Positions 5,026 to 6,151 of a stretch of DNA of 6,151 nt are shown in pieces. The notes beneath the pieces were generated by a model. It was given only the letters and a program-made list of their open reading frames with translations, was not told the DNA's origin and did no database searches. The stretch is from an uncultured Actinomycetes bacterium. GTDB lineage: Bacteria > Actinomycetota > Thermoleophilia > Solirubrobacterales > 70-9. A program made the position numbers and the translations under genes. Every line of letters starts with the position of its first letter. Position 1 is the stretch's first letter. The stretch is from assembly GCA_946886425.1 (NCBI GenBank), contig CAMPIP010000142.1, forward strand, positions 1-6,151, given 5' to 3'.

Positions 5026-6151
5026 TTAGCTCGTGACCGCGCCCGATGAAGCCGAGCTAACCGTCGCCGCGTACTTGGCCATGACGCCGCGGGTGTAGAG
5101 CGGCTCGGGCGAGACGTACTCGGCGACCCGTCGTGCGATCTCCTCGTCGGAGAGCTCGACGCCGAGCCGGCGCTCGTCGATGTCGACGGTCACCATGTCG
5201 CCCTCGCGGATCGCCGCGATCGGGCCTCCCTTGGCCGCCTCGGGAGCGACGTGGCCGATCATCAGGCCTCGGGTGGCGCCGGAGAAGCGACCGTCGGTGA
5301 CCATCGCCACGCTCTCGCCGAGCCCCTCGCCGACGATCGCCGCCGTCACCTGAAGCATCTCCCGCATGCCGGGGCCGCCGACCGGCCCCTCATTGCGAAT
5401 CACGACGATGTCGCCGGGATCGATCCGCTGCTCCTTGACGGCGCGGAAGCATTCTTCTTCGGACTCGAAGACGCGGGCCGGGCCGGTCTGCCGGCGGCGC
5501 TCGGTGCCGGCGACCTTGACCACCGCTCCTTCGGGGGCGAGGTTGCCACGCAGGATCGCCAAGCCCCCTTCGGCCTTGAGTGGATCGTCGAGCGGCCGCA
5601 CGACCTCCTGACCAGGCTTCTCGGTCACGGCCGCGGCCTCCTCGGCGATCGTCCGGCCGGTCACCGTGAGCGCCTCGCCGTGGAGGATGCCGGCGTCGTC
5701 GAGCCGCTTCAGGATCAGCGGCACGCCGCCGGCGGCGTAGAGGTCGGTGGCGACGAAGCGACCGCCCGGTTTGAGGTCGGCGAACAGCGGCGTCGCCCGC
5801 GAGATCCGCTCGAAGTCGTCCATCGTCAACTCGATGCCGAGCTCGTGGGCGAGGGCGATCAGGTGCAGGACGCCGTTGGTCGAGCCCCCCGAGGCGCAGA
5901 CGCAGGCAATCGCGTTTTCCAACGACTCGCGGGTGATCACCCTGCTCGGCCGGATGTCCTCGGCGAGGACGTTGATGACCAGCTCGCCGATCTTCTCGGC
6001 GACGGTGTTCTTGTCGTCGTCTTCGGCCGGAACCATCGCCGAGCCACCGGCGCTGATCCCCAGCGCCTCGAAGGCGCAGGCCATCGTGTTGGCGGTGAAC
6101 TGGCCGCCGCAGGCACCGGCGCCGGGGCTGACGACGCCCTCCATCTCGTTC
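5026..6151 (-). CDS. ilvD: Dihydroxy-acid dehydratase (IlvD), N-terminus beyond the right edge
   Basis: IlvD dehydrates 2,3-dihydroxy-isovalerate and 2,3-dihydroxy-3-methylvalerate to the 2-keto acids in valine, isoleucine and leucine synthesis, using an iron-sulfur cluster and Mg2+. The visible part is about 374 residues of a family usually near 550-570, so roughly the first third (with further cluster and metal ligands) is outside the window. The frame continues through 6150 (N-E-M-E-G...), so the internal ATG at 6144 is not the start. Seen here are the cluster cysteine in GACGG close to the edge, the TANTMA segment, ACVCASGGSTNGVLHL, NEGPVGGPGMREM, and DGRFSGATRGLMIGHVAPEA (5295-5236), whose serine is the proposed catalytic base in the family. 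The stop is TAA at 5028-5026. The gene converges with the hydrolase across an 80-nt gap. Related dehydratases such as Edd and sugar-acid dehydratases share the fold, but these motifs fit IlvD best. Confidence 0.95.
   Translation of the reverse strand, partial: NEMEGVVSPGAGACGGQFTANTMACAFEALGISAGGSAMVPAEDDDKNTVAEKIGELVINVLAEDIRPSRVITRESLENAIACVCASGGSTNGVLHLIALAHELGIELTMDDFERISRATPLFADLKPGGRFVATDLYAAGGVPLILKRLDDAGILHGEALTVTGRTIAEEAAAVTEKPGQEVVRPLDDPLKAEGGLAILRGNLAPEGAVVKVAGTERRRQTGPARVFESEEECFRAVKEQRIDPGDIVVIRNEGPVGGPGMREMLQVTAAIVGEGLGESVAMVTDGRFSGATRGLMIGHVAPEAAKGGPIAAIREGDMVTVDIDERRLGVELSDEEIARRVAEYVSPEPLYTRGVMAKYAATVSSASSGAVTS

Overview
This is a high-GC stretch of bacterial chromosome. Synonymous positions are strongly G/C-biased, GTG starts are used, and there are several long antisense shadow reading frames. 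The gene content (a WhiG/FliA-type sigma factor, a Xer-type recombinase, an L,D-transpeptidase with a VanW-like domain, an MTHFSD-like folate protein, IlvD) suggests an actinobacterium. A Thermoleophilia/Solirubrobacterales-like lineage is my best guess, but it is an inference from gene style and order. Nothing in the window marks a phage, plasmid, CRISPR array, insertion sequence or RNA gene.

Layout: (1) 1-3174 is a minus-strand block. Read in its own direction it runs from an L,D-transpeptidase (3174 to 2137), through a structured 132-nt gap, to a tyrosine recombinase (2004 to 1117), a WhiG/FliA-family sigma factor (1077 to 304), and a small two-CxxC zinc-ribbon protein that runs off the left edge (247 to beyond 1). 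(2) 3175-3327 is a divergent promoter region. (3) 3328-4945 is a plus-strand pair: a 5-formyltetrahydrofolate cyclo-ligase-family protein overlapping an alpha/beta hydrolase by 8 nt. A hairpin that could be a terminator spans the hydrolase stop codon. (4) 5026-6151 is the C-terminal two thirds of dihydroxy-acid dehydratase (IlvD), convergent with the hydrolase and cut by the right edge.

The minus-strand block joins cell-wall remodelling, chromosome-dimer resolution or site-specific recombination, and alternative sigma control. No flagellar or sporulation structural genes lie in the window, so what the sigma factor controls cannot be read here. The plus-strand pair is probably one transcript. 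IlvD is a branched-chain amino-acid enzyme with no evident link to it.

The genes are ordinary housekeeping or regulatory families, and I do not see a convincing undescribed multi-gene system. The less ordinary signals are in the expression layer. Two GTG starts lack a Shine-Dalgarno sequence, and each sits exactly 7 nt after a -10-like hexamer, as expected of leaderless mRNAs. Upstream of the recombinase, the gap is bracketed by a 15-bp perfect inverted repeat. It is followed by a strong ribosome-binding site that is spaced for a six-codon mini-ORF whose stop overlaps the recombinase GTG start.
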